A program made the translations under genes and the position numbers. A stretch of 64,000 bases of DNA, from NCBI GenBank assembly GCA_038250905.1, contig JBBSBV010000010.1, forward strand, positions 1 to 64,000, read 5' to 3'. This DNA comes from JAENVU01 sp038250905 (GTDB taxonomy: Bacteria; Actinomycetota; Acidimicrobiia; IMCC26256; JAENVU01). How positions within the stretch are numbered: the stretch's first letter is position 1; each line of letters begins with the position of its first letter. Of this stretch, positions 32,565 to 40,982 are shown in pieces. Below the pieces are notes generated by a model that was given only the letters and a program-made list of their open reading frames with translations, was not told where the DNA came from and made no database searches.

Positions 32565-33875
32565 ATGGCAGTGACATCAAGGGTCGAGGTGTTGGAAGCA
32601 CTGGCAAAGGGCGAGTTCGATCGCCTGATCGGGACCCCCGAGGGCCAGCAGATCGAGTTCAAGGAGAAGGCCTACGACCTCGGCGTCGCGAAGGGAGGGC
32701 GCGATCTGGTTGCCGATGTCGCTGCATTCGCAAACGCACGAGGCGGCGTCATCGTGCTGGGCATCCGGACCGCAGCCGAACCGACGACTCGCCAGGAGGT
32801 AGCGAGCGCAGTTTGTGGAACTGATCCGTCTTCGGTCGATGACGATGCATACGAGAAGCGGATCCGAGAGCATGTCCATCCGCTCGTGAAGGACTTCGAG
32901 ATCCGTCGCTACCGGAACGCCACCGCGACGCGCGACGTTGTGGCGATCAACGTGGAGGCGCAGGGTCGCGACGAGGGCCCGTTCATCGTCGACCGTGTTG
33001 CAGCGATGGATCAGGAACGCGACTTGCCTCATGCGATCGGCTGGCCAACTCGATCTGGTGCCGACACCCATTGGGAGCGTCCGGCACGGCTCCAGCAGCT
33101 CGTCTCCATCGGGGCGCGCCCAGCGAACCGTTTACCGACCGCGGAACCCGCGCCCTCAGTGACCGACGAGATGGACGCTCACCACGTCGTCATCGATGAA
33201 CTCGACGATTGGGACCGATGGGCCGTCTTCATTGTGCAGATAGTTGGCGAAGCGCCCCTTGCGATAATCGACGACTTCTTCGGGAAGTTCTGCTCGGATG
33301 CTCGCGCCTGGCGGGGAGTGCGGCCGAAGGGTTTCAATCTTGGACTGGAGTGGTCTCCGCTCACTCCGGCTGGCAACAGACTCGTGGCGAACAGCCAGCG
33401 CGCCGCTGTTGTCGTCGGTAGGTCTGGAGAGGTCACGGCCGCAGGGTCCACGTATCCCGGGTTCTTCGGATGGGCACAGCACACAGATGGCACGTGGGAC
33501 AGTCTTGATCGTCTCATCGTCAACCCGTACGTGCTCGTCGAGTTCACCACGGAGGTGCTGCGCTTCGCCTACGACTTCGTCGGGCAGCGGACCGCTCCGG
33601 CTGGCTGGCAACTACGGGTTCAGTGGCTTCATCTTCTGGATCGGGTACCGGTAGAGCTGAGAGAAACAGTTGGGATCGGGCCACCGTTCGCCACCGAGGT
33701 TCAACGTGCGCGCGTGGCGGATCTTTCGCTTGAGCTTCAAGGAACCGGAGACGCGGGACGTGATGCGTTTGAACTCGTGGCCGAGGTGTACGGGCAAGGC
33801 TTTGGTCTCGGCCGTGATGCGGTTCCGTTCGCGAAGGACGGGCGGATAGATCTAGGCCTCATGTCGAGCAGCTGA
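32565..33875 (+). CDS. AlbA/Schlafen-type putative DNA- or RNA-binding protein, 436 aa
   Basis: Residues 25-60 (GTPEGQQIEFKEKAYDL to VADVAAFANARGGVIVLGI) are a Schlafen AlbA_2 domain (PF04326), found in many defence and regulatory proteins. The C-terminal 250 residues are unrecognised. No AAA motif is seen. The gene follows the restriction-modification pair by 96 bp on the same strand, so a defence-related role is inferred. ATG 32565 (MAVTSRVEVLEAL) is favoured because the upstream extension is not family-like. Confidence 0.6.
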   Translation: MAVTSRVEVLEALAKGEFDRLIGTPEGQQIEFKEKAYDLGVAKGGRDLVADVAAFANARGGVIVLGIRTAAEPTTRQEVASAVCGTDPSSVDDDAYEKRIREHVHPLVKDFEIRRYRNATATRDVVAINVEAQGRDEGPFIVDRVAAMDQERDLPHAIGWPTRSGADTHWERPARLQQLVSIGARPANRLPTAEPAPSVTDEMDAHHVVIDELDDWDRWAVFIVQIVGEAPLAIIDDFFGKFCSDARAWRGVRPKGFNLGLEWSPLTPAGNRLVANSQRAAVVVGRSGEVTAAGSTYPGFFGWAQHTDGTWDSLDRLIVNPYVLVEFTTEVLRFAYDFVGQRTAPAGWQLRVQWLHLLDRVPVELRETVGIGPPFATEVQRARVADLSLELQGTGDAGRDAFELVAEVYGQGFGLGRDAVPFAKDGRIDLGLMSSS

Positions 33876-34016
33876 CGGGCGCGGCGGGTCAACGTGCCGC
33901 GATTGGTTGAGACCGGACCGGGTCATGCACCGGACCACCGCACCGCGGCGGACAATCCCCTTGGTGAATCGACCGCCGCGGGCTGTAGTGCCTGCGAGGT
34001 CTGCGAAGCACTGCCG

Positions 34017-35138
34017 TCAGCGGCTCGCGGGCGGACTGGGTACGCCGCAGCCGGCGACGCCGTTCGTCGTCCCGTACTCCTGGCCAGGCGGGCATAGCGG
34101 AGTCGTCGTCGGGATCGGAGTCGGTGGCGGCCCGCCTCCAAAATGGGGCGGCACGCTCCCAAGCGGCGTGAAGCCCGGACGGACGTTGGGGTAGCGGTGA
34201 CCGATCACGGTGAACAGGTCGGGGCCGTAGACCGGCTCCGGGCTCGATTCGTTCGGCGGCTGTTGCATGTGATCGCAGAGCACCGAAGGACCTGGTGGTG
34301 CACACGTCAGATTGTTGGTACCGGCCATCTCGTAGATGAGTCCATCCCAGTTGGGCATGTACCCAATCGGAGCCAAGGATTCGTCGACAAGGACCAGGTA
34401 GTCCGGTTCGTGAAAATAGTTCGGTTCGTTCGGTCCGCGCCCACTTCGCGTTGAACGGCCCTTGGTTGGGTATGGCACGCCTGGACTGCCGAGACGCCCA
34501 CTCACGAAGTCTGCCAAGAACGGTGCAACGGGCCACGCGAACGATGGATCCCGCAGGGTCATCGATCCGTCGGCGACAAACTCCTTCCCGACCAAGGTGG
34601 CGCGAACACTCCCGCTGATCATCGCAGCGACGCCGTCATGGCTCTGGCCCGAAGCGGCTCGGACACGGTCCGCCGCGTCAGGCTTCAACACGACCTTGAC
34701 GTCCCAGGGTTTCAGCGTCTCGGGCACCGCGGTTGCCGACTCGACGTCACCCGCCGTGGCGATCACCGGTCCGAGGACGTAGCAACCGACCGCGCCGCCC
34801 GCTCCTGGGATGGTTCCGTCATCACAGGGCAGCGGGCGGACCTTCACAATCGGCCGGAGTGAGAAGCGGTGTTCGAGTGCGGCGGCGGCGGCGGTCTCCT
34901 GCGGAGGGCTTGCGCCCTGACCGGCCCGAACCACGGCGACGACGATGACGACAGCCGCCACCAACGCCGCGCCCGCGAGGAAGCTATTCCGTCGGACTCG
35001 GTTTCGATACCTCGACCCGTTGGGCCGGTCACTCAGGCGTGCGGGTTGCTGTTCAAGGGCGGCTCGGAGCACCGCGTCCGCGCCGCGGGCGTGACCACGC
35101 GCCGCGAGGCGTTCGAACGTGGCGGAGACATCATTCAT
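34017..35138 (-). CDS. Membrane-anchored partner of ECF sigma factor, likely anti-sigma, 373 aa
   Basis: A short cytoplasmic N-terminus (MNDVSATFERLAARGHARGA) is followed by one transmembrane helix (FLAGAALVAAVVIVVAVV, about residues 53-70) and a 300-residue extracytoplasmic domain of unknown family with several Cys pairs. Its ATG overlaps the stop of the sigma gene by 8 bp (ATGAATGA). This arrangement is typical of a sigma/anti-sigma pair in which the outer domain senses a signal. No zinc-binding HxxxCxxC is present. Confidence 0.55.
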   Translation of the reverse strand: MNDVSATFERLAARGHARGADAVLRAALEQQPARLSDRPNGSRYRNRVRRNSFLAGAALVAAVVIVVAVVRAGQGASPPQETAAAAALEHRFSLRPIVKVRPLPCDDGTIPGAGGAVGCYVLGPVIATAGDVESATAVPETLKPWDVKVVLKPDAADRVRAASGQSHDGVAAMISGSVRATLVGKEFVADGSMTLRDPSFAWPVAPFLADFVSGRLGSPGVPYPTKGRSTRSGRGPNEPNYFHEPDYLVLVDESLAPIGYMPNWDGLIYEMAGTNNLTCAPPGPSVLCDHMQQPPNESSPEPVYGPDLFTVIGHRYPNVRPGFTPLGSVPPHFGGGPPPTPIPTTTPLCPPGQEYGTTNGVAGCGVPSPPASR

Positions 35139-35616
35139 CGTGTTCCTCCTCGATCAGCCTGCGGAGCTTGCGGAGCGCCCGGTGTCGTCGCATCTTCAGG
35201 GCCGATACCGGCCGGTCGAAGAACGCGGCCACTTCTGCGATCGATCTGCCCTCCACGACGGTGAGCCACAGTAGGGCCCGGTCTTCGGCGCTCACATTCA
35301 CCAGCACCGCAACATCCGAGGGATACAACGCGTCGGTTGCTGTGGCGGGGTTTTCGGATCGTTGCAAGGCACGGCGCTTGCGGCCGAGACGACGCCGCTC
35401 ATTCGACGCGAGTCGCAGAATCACAACGCGCAAATACGCCAGAGGGTCGTCCAACTCGCCGAGCCCAGATCGTGCGAGTGTTGCTGCGAGTGCCTCCTGG
35501 ACCAGATCGTCCGGTTCAGACTCCAACGGTGCCACGACCGCGGCAAACCGCCGGAGCGCCGGGTAGATCTCACCGACAATCCGCTCAGTGTCTCCACAAG
35601 ATTCCCTCACGTGCAT
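35131..35616 (-). CDS. ECF RNA polymerase sigma factor, 161 aa
   Basis: Region 2 is represented by ALRRFAAVVAPLESEPDDLVQEALAATLARS, the polymerase-binding part with the usual DDLVQEA. Region 4 is LLWLTVVEGRSIAEVAAFFDRPVSALKMRRHRALRKL, an HTH for the -35 box. ATG 35616 has GGTGGGG a few bases upstream. It is the last gene before the right end of element C: the arm-type repeat begins 103 bp upstream of its start. It is therefore mobile cargo that could redirect host transcription. Confidence 0.8.
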   Translation of the reverse strand: MHVRESCGDTERIVGEIYPALRRFAAVVAPLESEPDDLVQEALAATLARSGLGELDDPLAYLRVVILRLASNERRRLGRKRRALQRSENPATATDALYPSDVAVLVNVSAEDRALLWLTVVEGRSIAEVAAFFDRPVSALKMRRHRALRKLRRLIEEEHDE

Positions 35617-35719
35617 TGCCCCACCTAGTGAAGACACCGCAGCCGGCCCTCGGGTAACAGCAAACCTGGCATGAAACCGCGCCGGACGGCCGGTCCGGGT
35701 TGATGACCGCGCGTTTTCC

Positions 35720-35738
35720 ATCGCGCGTCCATCGCGCG
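35720..35738. repeat. Element C right arm-type repeat
   Basis: ATCGCGCGTCCATCGCGCG: two ATCGCGCG units at an 11-bp period, ending 95 bp before the att3 core. One mismatch with the left copy at 20805-20823. Confidence 0.6.
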
Positions 35739-35833
35739 GACGCTGCCGTTCGGGTGTGTCCGCCCCTATTCGGAGATGGGCTCCGACCTGGGAAAACAGT
35801 CCGTCAGCGTTCGCAGAAATCCAGAGGTTCCGA

Positions 35834-35877
35834 TTCCCAAGCTGAGAACGCGAGTTCGATTCTCGTCACCCGCTCCA
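35834..35877 (+). repeat. att3: 44-bp tRNA-Gly core, right end of array
   Basis: Identical to att1 and att2. Everything to its right is conserved chromosome. The intact tRNA-Gly(CCC) gene should lie at the opposite end of the array, left of this window. Confidence 0.85.
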
Positions 35878-35973
35878 GCCGTTCGAGTCCTCGGGTTCGC
35901 TCCCATCGGGGTCACCAAAGCGACCTGGCGCAAACCCCTGACCCGACCCCGAACCAATGTGGCGTGGGTCCGC

Positions 35974-36678
35974 TCAGCGCACCGGGTCCGCGAGGCGGGC
36001 CACCTGCGCCGCGGCCAGCGGGTTCTTGCCGGTCAACGCGCCGGACACCGCCAACGGTCGGAACCGGATGAACGCCTCTCGCTGGTGGAACGGCTCGGCG
36101 TTGCCGGCCCGGATCGCGTCGGCGTGGGGCGCGGGCGCGGTGCCGTACGCGTAGGCCGCGGCCGCGTCGGCCGATTCCCACAGCGAACACGTGGCGACGA
36201 ATGGAGGACGGGCCAGGCCGGTCGCCCAGACGAGGCCCGGCGCGCCGGCCACCGCGGCCTCGGCCCGGGCGCTCGTGCGGAAGAAACGCGGGGCCTGACT
36301 GAGCCGGAACCGACCGAGTGTGAGCACCACCACCGGACCGGGTTCGGTCGTCGCGCGGCCCTTCGGGACGTCGGCGTCGAGGCCGGGCCAACTCCCGTGG
36401 GCGCGCAACGGCACCAGGCGGGCCGCGAAGCCACCGGCAAACGCGGCGAGCCGTGCGTCGTGAGCGACGAACGCATCGAAGCTCGCTTCGTCGTCCCAGA
36501 ACCCGACGAGTCCGATCCGACCGGGTGAGGGCGACTTGCGCAGCGATCCACTCAGCGGCGCCGCCACGCCGACGTCGACGTGGCGCAACCCGGCGACGGC
36601 CGACGGTCGCGGTGGGCGAACGAGCAGACCCAGTGCCGCTCTCGGTCCGACGTCGGCGATGTTCACCGAGACGATCAT
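35974..36678 (-). CDS. CrtA-like (spheroidene monooxygenase family) protein, 234 aa
   Basis: Two half-repeats are visible: IGLVGFWDDEASFDAFVAHD with RLVPLRAHGSWPGLD, then VLTLGRFRLSQAPRFFRTSARAEAAVAGAPG with FVATCSLWESADAAAAYAY and AFIRFRPLAVSG. This pattern matches proteins annotated as spheroidene monooxygenase-like, dimeric alpha-beta barrel enzymes. No carotenoid genes are near, so the substrate is open. It is the first chromosomal gene right of the element array. Confidence 0.5.
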   Translation of the reverse strand: MIVSVNIADVGPRAALGLLVRPPRPSAVAGLRHVDVGVAAPLSGSLRKSPSPGRIGLVGFWDDEASFDAFVAHDARLAAFAGGFAARLVPLRAHGSWPGLDADVPKGRATTEPGPVVVLTLGRFRLSQAPRFFRTSARAEAAVAGAPGLVWATGLARPPFVATCSLWESADAAAAYAYGTAPAPHADAIRAGNAEPFHQREAFIRFRPLAVSGALTGKNPLAAAQVARLADPVR

Positions 36679-36706
36679 GGCGCTCCCTTCGGCAGCGGTG
36701 ACGCGG

Positions 36707-36988
36707 TCAGGCCGTGAGTGATGCGATCCCGGCGATCATCATCACGAAGCCCAGCACGGCGAACGCGACCGATCGCGCGACCGGGGCTTGGACCAACTCA
36801 CCACGCGTGGTCTGGCCGGTGGTCATCACCCGGCTCGCGCCCTTCGACTTCGCGCTGCGGGAACCGGCCACGGTCGCCCGCACCCGACCGTCGCGACGAC
36901 GACGCACCAGGGCCAGACAGTTCGCCACGAGCAGCGCGCCACCGAAGGCGACGATGAGCTCCCGCAACACCTGGTCGTAGAACGTCAC
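36707..36988 (-). CDS. Small membrane protein, 93 aa
   Basis: Two transmembrane helices: LIVAFGGALLVANCLALV near the N-terminus, followed by a basic loop (RRRRDGRVRATVAGSRSAKSKG), and VAFAVLGFVMMIAGIASL at the C-terminus. GTG 36988 (VTFYDQVLRELIV) is taken as the start because the longer frame overlaps the neighbouring DUF4349 gene. Not recognised; possibly co-transcribed with it. Confidence 0.5.
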   Translation of the reverse strand: MTFYDQVLRELIVAFGGALLVANCLALVRRRRDGRVRATVAGSRSAKSKGASRVMTTGQTTRGELVQAPVARSVAFAVLGFVMMIAGIASLTA

Positions 36989-37014
36989 CGGTCGAGGATA
37001 TCGAGCCACCGCGC

Positions 37015-37959
37015 TCAGATTCCCGCCGGGGTCACGTCGATGCGCCGCCGGCGTCGGCGCACCAGCGACCACCCGGCGAACCCGACCAGCGCGAGCAACC
37101 CGAGGGGAACAGCCGCACCGAGCACCACGATCGTCCCGGCGAAGATCGCCAGGGTCACGCCGACCGCGTCGTGCCAGGCCTGGGCGACGGTGCCACGCGT
37201 CGCCGCCTGCACCGGCACCGCCGCGCCGCCATGCATCGCGACGGTGATCGTGCCATAGGTGGCCTGATCGTCGAGGAGGTTGCGCTGGCCGGTGAGTTGC
37301 TCGATCTGCTCACGCACCGCCGACAGTTGCTGCTGCACGGCGATCGTGTCGGGGATGTTCTTCGCCTGGCGCATAAGGTCCTGGAGCACGCCCTCCTGTG
37401 CGGAGAGGTTGCGCAGCCGGGCGTCGAGATCGGAGAAGGTGGAGCTCACATCGTCGCCGCGTTCGCTGCGGTTCGTGACCCGCCCGAGCCCACTCAGCTG
37501 CCGCATGGCCTCCTCGAACCGGTCGGCGGGCACCCGCAGCGTCACGGTGGCCAGCCCGCGTGACTCCTCGCTCGACGCCACGAAGCCGCCGAGAAATCCC
37601 GCGATGCCGTTGGCCGACGCGAACGCCGACTTCAGGTGGTTGCGCCGCACCGCGAGGTCGAGGGTCGCGTGCTTCACGACCGGCGTGCCGATCTTCGGAA
37701 CGGTCGCGCCACCGACCGGCACCGGTACCGGCGCGACCTCACTGCCGGCCGGTGTCGTCGTCGACGCGGTGTCGCCGCTGCCGGATGTCGTCGCGTCCTG
37801 CTTGCCGACCGCAAACGCCCCGCGCACCGCGGCCGGGTCGGCCGCGGTGGCGGCGCTCGAGGCCTTCCCACTTTCTTCTGCTCGGCCGTTGGAGAACAAC
37901 GCGACGATCCCGCCCGCGCCGAGCAACACCACGATGCCGATTCCGATCCACCTACGCAT
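37015..37959 (-). CDS. DUF4349 lipoprotein-like membrane protein, 314 aa
   Basis: An N-terminal signal anchor (WIGIGIVVLLGAGGIVALF), a low-complexity linker, then the DUF4349 core: VVKHATLDLAVRRNHL, GGFVASSEESRGLATVTLRVPADRFEEAM and a predicted coiled coil (DLDARLRNLSAQEGVLQDLM). It ends with a C-terminal membrane helix and an Arg-rich cytoplasmic end. ATG 37959 has an AAGGGGGAAACC leader. It is divergent from nucS with an 82-bp gap. The function of the family is unknown; it is envelope-located. Confidence 0.75.
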   Translation of the reverse strand: MRRWIGIGIVVLLGAGGIVALFSNGRAEESGKASSAATAADPAAVRGAFAVGKQDATTSGSGDTASTTTPAGSEVAPVPVPVGGATVPKIGTPVVKHATLDLAVRRNHLKSAFASANGIAGFLGGFVASSEESRGLATVTLRVPADRFEEAMRQLSGLGRVTNRSERGDDVSSTFSDLDARLRNLSAQEGVLQDLMRQAKNIPDTIAVQQQLSAVREQIEQLTGQRNLLDDQATYGTITVAMHGGAAVPVQAATRGTVAQAWHDAVGVTLAIFAGTIVVLGAAVPLGLLALVGFAGWSLVRRRRRRIDVTPAGI

Positions 37960-38041
37960 GGTTTCCCCCTTGGTCGCACCTTCGACGCCCGGAGCGGCCG
38001 CTCGGTTCCCGGCCCCCGAACATCTGCGCGAACATCCCTGC

Positions 38042-38701
38042 GTGCGACTCATCGTGGCCCGTTGTTCGGTCACCTACGAAGGCCGGCTGGGTGCCCGGCT
38101 GGCCGAGGCCACCCGACTGATCGTGTGGAAGGCCGACGGTTCGCTGGCGATCCATTCCGACGCCCGGGCCTACAAGCCGCTCAACTGGATGAGTCCGCCG
38201 TGCACGATCCGCGCCACCGAGACGACCATCACGGCCGAGAGCCCGAAGGGTGAGCGGCTCGTCGTCGAACTGCACGAGATCCTCCACGACCACTCGATGG
38301 ACCTCGGCGTCGATCCCGGGCTCGAAAAGGACGGTGAGGAGGCCGAACTGCAGGCACTGATCGAGATGCGGGTCGCCGCACTGCGACCCGATCTCACCCT
38401 CGTGCGCCGCGAATACCCGACCGACATCGGACCGATCGACTTCCTGTGTCGCGATGGCGACGGGCGGGCCGTCGCCGTCGAGGTCAAGCGGATCGGCGAG
38501 ATCGCCGGGGTCGACCAGCTCATCCGCTATCAGGAGCGGCTCGACCTCGATACCCGGCTCGCGCCCACGCTCGGGATGTTCGTGGCCACGCGGATCAAGC
38601 CCCAGGCCCGGGTCTACGCCGAGAGCCGCAACATCGAATGCGTCGAGATCGATCTCGACGACCTGCGCACGCACGACAATCCCCGTCTGCGCCTGTTCTG
38701 A
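38042..38701 (+). CDS. nucS: Mismatch-specific endonuclease NucS/EndoMS, 219 aa
   Basis: The N-terminal DNA-binding beta domain starts VRLIVARCSVTYEGRLGARL and the RecB-like nuclease domain has REYPTDIGPIDFLCRDGDGRAVAVEVKRIGEIAGVDQLIRY, with the Asp and Glu-x-Lys catalytic residues. In actinobacteria and archaea without MutSL, NucS cuts both strands at G-T and similar mismatches and is usually helped by the sliding clamp. The GTG at 38042 matches the family start. Length is typical. Confidence 0.9.
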   Translation: MRLIVARCSVTYEGRLGARLAEATRLIVWKADGSLAIHSDARAYKPLNWMSPPCTIRATETTITAESPKGERLVVELHEILHDHSMDLGVDPGLEKDGEEAELQALIEMRVAALRPDLTLVRREYPTDIGPIDFLCRDGDGRAVAVEVKRIGEIAGVDQLIRYQERLDLDTRLAPTLGMFVATRIKPQARVYAESRNIECVEIDLDDLRTHDNPRLRLF

Positions 38702-38724
38702 CCGCCCCAGCCAAGGAGTGCTCC

Positions 38725-39213
38725 GTGTCCTATCCCCGTGCCGAGATCGAAGCCACCCTCGAGCGGTACCACGACCTGCGCCGGCGGATCGACGCCGGTG
38801 AGGAGCAGGGATGGGGCGGCATCGCCGAGTTCTTCACCGACGACTGCGTCTACATCGACCCGGCGTGGGGACGGGTCGAGGGCATCGCGGCGTTGCGGGC
38901 GTTCCTCGACGAATCGATGCGCGGACTCGAGGACTGGACGTTCCCGGTGGAGTACACGGCGATCGACGGGGACACCGTGGTCATCAAGTGGACCCAGATC
39001 ACCCCGGGTGCCCGGGCCGACGGATCGCAGTACCGCCAGTCGGGTTACTCCACCCTGCTCTACGCGGGGAACGGGAAGTTCTCCTACGAGGAGGACCTGC
39101 TCAACATGGCCCACGTGAACGAGGACCTGCGTGCCTCCGGGTGGCGGCCGCGCGGCGACTTCGTGATGCCGCCGGCCGACGTGAACCGTGACTGGTCGCG
39201 CCCTGCGGGTTAG
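38725..39213 (+). CDS. NTF2/SnoaL-like domain protein, 162 aa
   Basis: IAEFFTDDCVYIDPAWGRVEGIAALRAFLDESM is the conical SnoaL-like fold entry, with YTAIDGDTVVIKWTQITPGARADG forming the sheet. AAGGAG lies 7 nt upstream of GTG 38725. Family members range from polyketide cyclases to enzymes of unknown activity; a nuclear-transport-factor-2-like fold is all that can be stated. It follows nucS by 23 bp and may share its transcript. Confidence 0.65.
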   Translation: MSYPRAEIEATLERYHDLRRRIDAGEEQGWGGIAEFFTDDCVYIDPAWGRVEGIAALRAFLDESMRGLEDWTFPVEYTAIDGDTVVIKWTQITPGARADGSQYRQSGYSTLLYAGNGKFSYEEDLLNMAHVNEDLRASGWRPRGDFVMPPADVNRDWSRPAG

Positions 39214-39246
39214 CAAACCGATACCCAGCGGGATCCCGCGTCGGAA

Positions 39247-40866
39247 CTAGCCGGCCTCGATGACGATGGGATCAAGGCGCCAGCCGGGGTGATCGGCCTC
39301 GACGCGTTGGAGCACCCAGGCGCTCTCGAACAGCGCGAGCATCGTGCCGTCTCGCTGGACGAGCACGAGCACACCACGGAAGTTCCGCAGGTGCTCCGCG
39401 GTGGCCGTATCGGTGCGCCGCGCGACGGTGTGCGCCGTTGGTGTGAGTTGGACGGCGGCGCCGAACTCGTGCTCGAGCCGATGGGTGAACACCTCGAACT
39501 GCATCTGGCCCACGGCGGCGAGGATCGGCTCCGGGTCGCCCCGGGGATCACGCAACACATGGACCACGCCCTCTTGCTCCATCTGCTCGAGTCCGCGGTG
39601 GAACTGCTTGTAGTTGGCGGTGTCGCGGGCCCGGACCCGGGCGAACAGCTCCGGTGCGAGAGTCGCGATCGGCGGGAAGCTGACCGGTTCTGCCTCGTAG
39701 AGGCTCGATCCGATGCGAAGGTCGCCGGCGTTGACGAGACCGATGATGTCGCCCGGGTAGGCGTCGTCGATCGTGTCGCGGTCGGAGCCGAACATCGACG
39801 CGGCGTACTTGGTCGAGAAGCTGCGGCCCGTCTCCGCGTGGGTGACCGTCACTCCGCGTTGGAAGTGCCCGGAGCACACGCGCACGAACGCGACGTGATC
39901 GCGGTGCGCCGGGTCCATGTTGGACTGGATCTTGAACACGAAGCCGGAGAACGGAGCCTCCACGCTCCGTTCGGATCCAGACCGGTCAGCGCGCGCGGTC
40001 GGAGAGGGCGCCAGGTCCACCACCGCGTCGAGGAGGTGGCGCACGCCGAAGTTGGTCAGCGCGGAGCCGACGAACAACGGACTGGTCTCCGCGGCGAGGA
40101 AGGAGTCGACGTTCAGGTCGCTGCCGACGGCGCTGAGGAGGGCGCTCTCCTCGACGGCGTCGTCCCATGCAGGGCCCTCGTCGGAACTCGCCTGCGCGGG
40201 GTCGACCCGTTGCTCCTCGGCGGTCGTCGCACCGTGCGCCGTCCTCGTGAAGCGCACGAAGTCACCGGTGCGACGATCGATCACGCCCCGGAAATCGCCG
40301 GCGATGCCCACCGGCCAGGTCACGGGCGTCGCCCGGAGCCGGAGCTGGGATTCGATCTCGTCCAGCAGCTCGAGCGGGTCTCGTCCCGGCCGGTCGTACT
40401 TGTTCAGAAACGTGAGGACCGGCACCTTCCGGGCCCGGCACACCTCGAAGAGCTTGAGCGTCTGGGCCTCGATGCCCTTCGCCGCGTCCAGGACCATCAC
40501 CGCCGCGTCGGCCGCGGCGAGCACGCGGTAGGTGTCCTCGGAGAAGTCCCGGTGCCCTGGTGTGTCGAGCAGGTTGATCACGCAGTCGCGATAGGTGAAC
40601 TGGAGCGCGGTGGAGGTGATCGAGATCCCTCGCTCCTGCTCCATCGCCATCCAGTCCGACGTCGCCCGTCGTCGCCCGGCGCGCGCCTTGACCGCGCCGG
40701 CTTCGGCGACGGCGCCGGCATAGAGGAGGAACTTCTCGGTGAGGGTCGTCTTGCCGGCGTCAGGGTGGCTGATGATCGCGAAGGTCCGCCGACGCGCGGC
40801 CTCCTCGGTTACCGATCCCGACTCCGCCGCGGCGAGGGTCGTCGGCGGGCGCCGGGGGACAGACAT
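39247..40866 (-). CDS. prfC: Peptide chain release factor 3, 539 aa
   Basis: Translational GTPase: G1 ISHPDAGKTTLTE, switch I/G2 ERGISITSTALQF, G3 DTPGHRDFSEDTYR, G4 FLNKYDR, followed by the RF3-specific domains II and III (FKIQSNMDPAHRDHVAFVRVCSG, AVGQMQFEVFTHRL). RF3 recycles RF1/RF2 from ribosomes after peptide release. ATG 40866 (MSVPRRPPTT) is chosen; the frame upstream is not RF3-like. The C-terminus is complete (WRLDPIVIEAG). Confidence 0.95.
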   Translation of the reverse strand: MSVPRRPPTTLAAAESGSVTEEAARRRTFAIISHPDAGKTTLTEKFLLYAGAVAEAGAVKARAGRRRATSDWMAMEQERGISITSTALQFTYRDCVINLLDTPGHRDFSEDTYRVLAAADAAVMVLDAAKGIEAQTLKLFEVCRARKVPVLTFLNKYDRPGRDPLELLDEIESQLRLRATPVTWPVGIAGDFRGVIDRRTGDFVRFTRTAHGATTAEEQRVDPAQASSDEGPAWDDAVEESALLSAVGSDLNVDSFLAAETSPLFVGSALTNFGVRHLLDAVVDLAPSPTARADRSGSERSVEAPFSGFVFKIQSNMDPAHRDHVAFVRVCSGHFQRGVTVTHAETGRSFSTKYAASMFGSDRDTIDDAYPGDIIGLVNAGDLRIGSSLYEAEPVSFPPIATLAPELFARVRARDTANYKQFHRGLEQMEQEGVVHVLRDPRGDPEPILAAVGQMQFEVFTHRLEHEFGAAVQLTPTAHTVARRTDTATAEHLRNFRGVLVLVQRDGTMLALFESAWVLQRVEADHPGWRLDPIVIEAG

Positions 40867-40982
40867 CAAGGGCTTTCGATGGGAGGAAGGGCGAGCGTTC
40901 TCCGACCGGCGTGCGTCGCGGGCATACGTACGAGCACCAGCGACTGCGGAGTTGGTCAGTCTACCCCTGGGCAAGCGGGAGA

